The position numbers and the translations under genes were made by a program. Of a stretch of 5,521 bases of DNA, positions 4,696-5,521 are shown one piece after another (the first letter of the stretch is position 1; each line of letters opens with the position of its first letter). Under the pieces are notes generated by a model that worked only from the letters and a program-made list of their open reading frames with translations, was not told the DNA's origin and ran no database searches. Source of the stretch: JASFQI01 sp050115555 (GTDB taxonomy: Bacteria; Desulfobacterota; DSM-4660; Desulfatiglandales; HGW-15); assembly GCA_050115555.1 (NCBI GenBank), contig JASFQI010000339.1:1-5521 (forward strand), read 5' to 3'.

Positions 4696-5521
4696 ATGAA
4701 AGGGAAGATCACTTGGCAGGTGCTTTTGCCGATACTGGCTGTGGTATTTCTCGTCGGGTTTTCCACGTCCGCCGTGGCTGACACGATCAAGGTCGGCGGA
4801 ATCATGGATACGACAGGGGCCACCTCCGATGTCGGCAAGGACTATGCCATCGGCATGGAAGAGGCCTTCAAGTACTTCAATGAGAATGGAGGGGTCAACG
4901 GGAAGATGATCAAGTACACGTGGTTCGACTACGGGTACCGGATTCCCGAGGCCATCACCAAGTATAAACTTCTCAAGCGTCTGAAGTCCCTTGTCATCAT
5001 GGGGTGGGGAACCGGGGACACCGAGGCCCTGTCTCCCACGGTGAACAAGGACAAGATTCCCTATGTCTCCGCATCCTACTCGGCGCACCTGACCGATCCC
5101 AAGAAGAGTCGGTACAACCTGTTTTTCTCATCGGATTACTCCACGAACGCCCGCGCCTGCCTGACCGCTTGGTTCGACAAGAAGTGGCCCAAGCACCCGG
5201 ACTACGGCAAGCGGAATCCCCGCTTCGCGTGCTGCTACATGTTCGCTTCGCCTTACTGCAGCGCGCCCATCAAGGCGATCAAGGACCACGCCAAGATGCT
5301 GGGGTTCGACATCGGTGAGGACCAGGACGTGAGCCTGTTCGCCCTGGACACGAAGAGCCAGATCATGGCGCTCAAGAAGTTCAAACCCGATGTATGCTGG
5401 CACGGGAACACCACCATGTCGGTGTCCGCCACCATCCGTGACGCCTTTTCCCTGGGTCTGGATGCGGCCTGGATCATCAACAACTGGGGCTTTGACGAGA
5501 ACCTGCCCCGGCTCGCCGGCG
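4696..5521 (+). CDS. Periplasmic branched-chain-type ABC substrate-binding protein, N-terminal part (3' end outside window)
   Basis: This is the extracytoplasmic receptor of the importer, a type I periplasmic binding fold (Peripla_BP_6/LivJ-like). The frame is open to the right edge: 275 full codons are visible, of roughly 380-430 usual. Residues 1-28 are a Sec signal peptide: Lys at 2 and 4, hydrophobic core about 9-22, and A-V-A just before Asp29 as the likely cleavage site. There is no lipobox Cys, so a soluble periplasmic protein is expected. The mature start T-I-K-V-G-G-I-M-D-T-T-G, then G-x-x-x-x-x-G-M-E-E-A-F-K-Y-F-N-E-N-G-G-V-N-G-K (47-70), is the family hallmark. The ligand region differs from amino-acid receptors: G-W-G-T-G-D (103-108) and S-A-S-Y-S-A (125-130) replace the usual G-x-x-S and S-x-x-A-T patterns. 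There are five Cys (155, 179, 180, 188, 234). The ligand is unknown; an organic acid fits the operon (inference). Confidence 0.92.
   Translation, partial: MKGKITWQVLLPILAVVFLVGFSTSAVADTIKVGGIMDTTGATSDVGKDYAIGMEEAFKYFNENGGVNGKMIKYTWFDYGYRIPEAITKYKLLKRLKSLVIMGWGTGDTEALSPTVNKDKIPYVSASYSAHLTDPKKSRYNLFFSSDYSTNARACLTAWFDKKWPKHPDYGKRNPRFACCYMFASPYCSAPIKAIKDHAKMLGFDIGEDQDVSLFALDTKSQIMALKKFKPDVCWHGNTTMSVSATIRDAFSLGLDAAWIINNWGFDENLPRLAG

Overview
The window is a slice of one plus-strand operon that encodes a branched-chain-amino-acid-type (Liv/HAAT) ABC importer together with an acyl-CoA synthetase. The order is livG (3' part only), acyl-CoA synthetase (AMP-binding), livH permease, livM permease, and a periplasmic substrate-binding protein that runs off the right edge. 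All genes share one strand and the gaps are short to moderate (9, 66, 166 and 111 nt). I see no convincing terminator or promoter between them, so a single transcript is the simplest reading. A second ATPase (livF) is expected outside the window, but this is inference.

The DNA is moderately GC-rich with good Shine-Dalgarno sequences. The combination of a 640-residue long-chain-type acyl-CoA ligase, a LivG with an LPYG-type signature, and a LivM with a CG-x-Y-x-x-(S/T)-Y N-terminus recalls Desulfobacterota (former Deltaproteobacteria: sulfate reducers and syntrophs), which carry many such clusters. This is a judgement from memory of the families, not from a search.

Functionally, the binding protein would capture a ligand in the periplasm, LivH and LivM would form the membrane channel, and LivG (with a LivF partner) would drive uptake. 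The ligase would then activate an imported carboxylic acid to its CoA thioester. The substrate is unknown. The embedded ligase and the departures from the usual amino-acid pocket of the binding protein suggest a fatty, aromatic or other organic acid rather than Leu/Ile/Val.

The genes themselves look intact and ordinary. The unusual part is the 166-nt livH-livM spacer (3318-3483), which is almost entirely low-complexity tandem DNA. It holds eight in-register 7-nt units of form GGNNNAA (3321-3376), two 8-nt AGCTGTYA units (3384-3399), and ten in-register 7-nt units related to CCYGAAA (3401-3470). The last array ends two bases before the livM ribosome-binding site. The livM-binding protein spacer (4585-4695) holds no recognised gene or element beyond a weak hairpin and a possible 12-codon leader frame.
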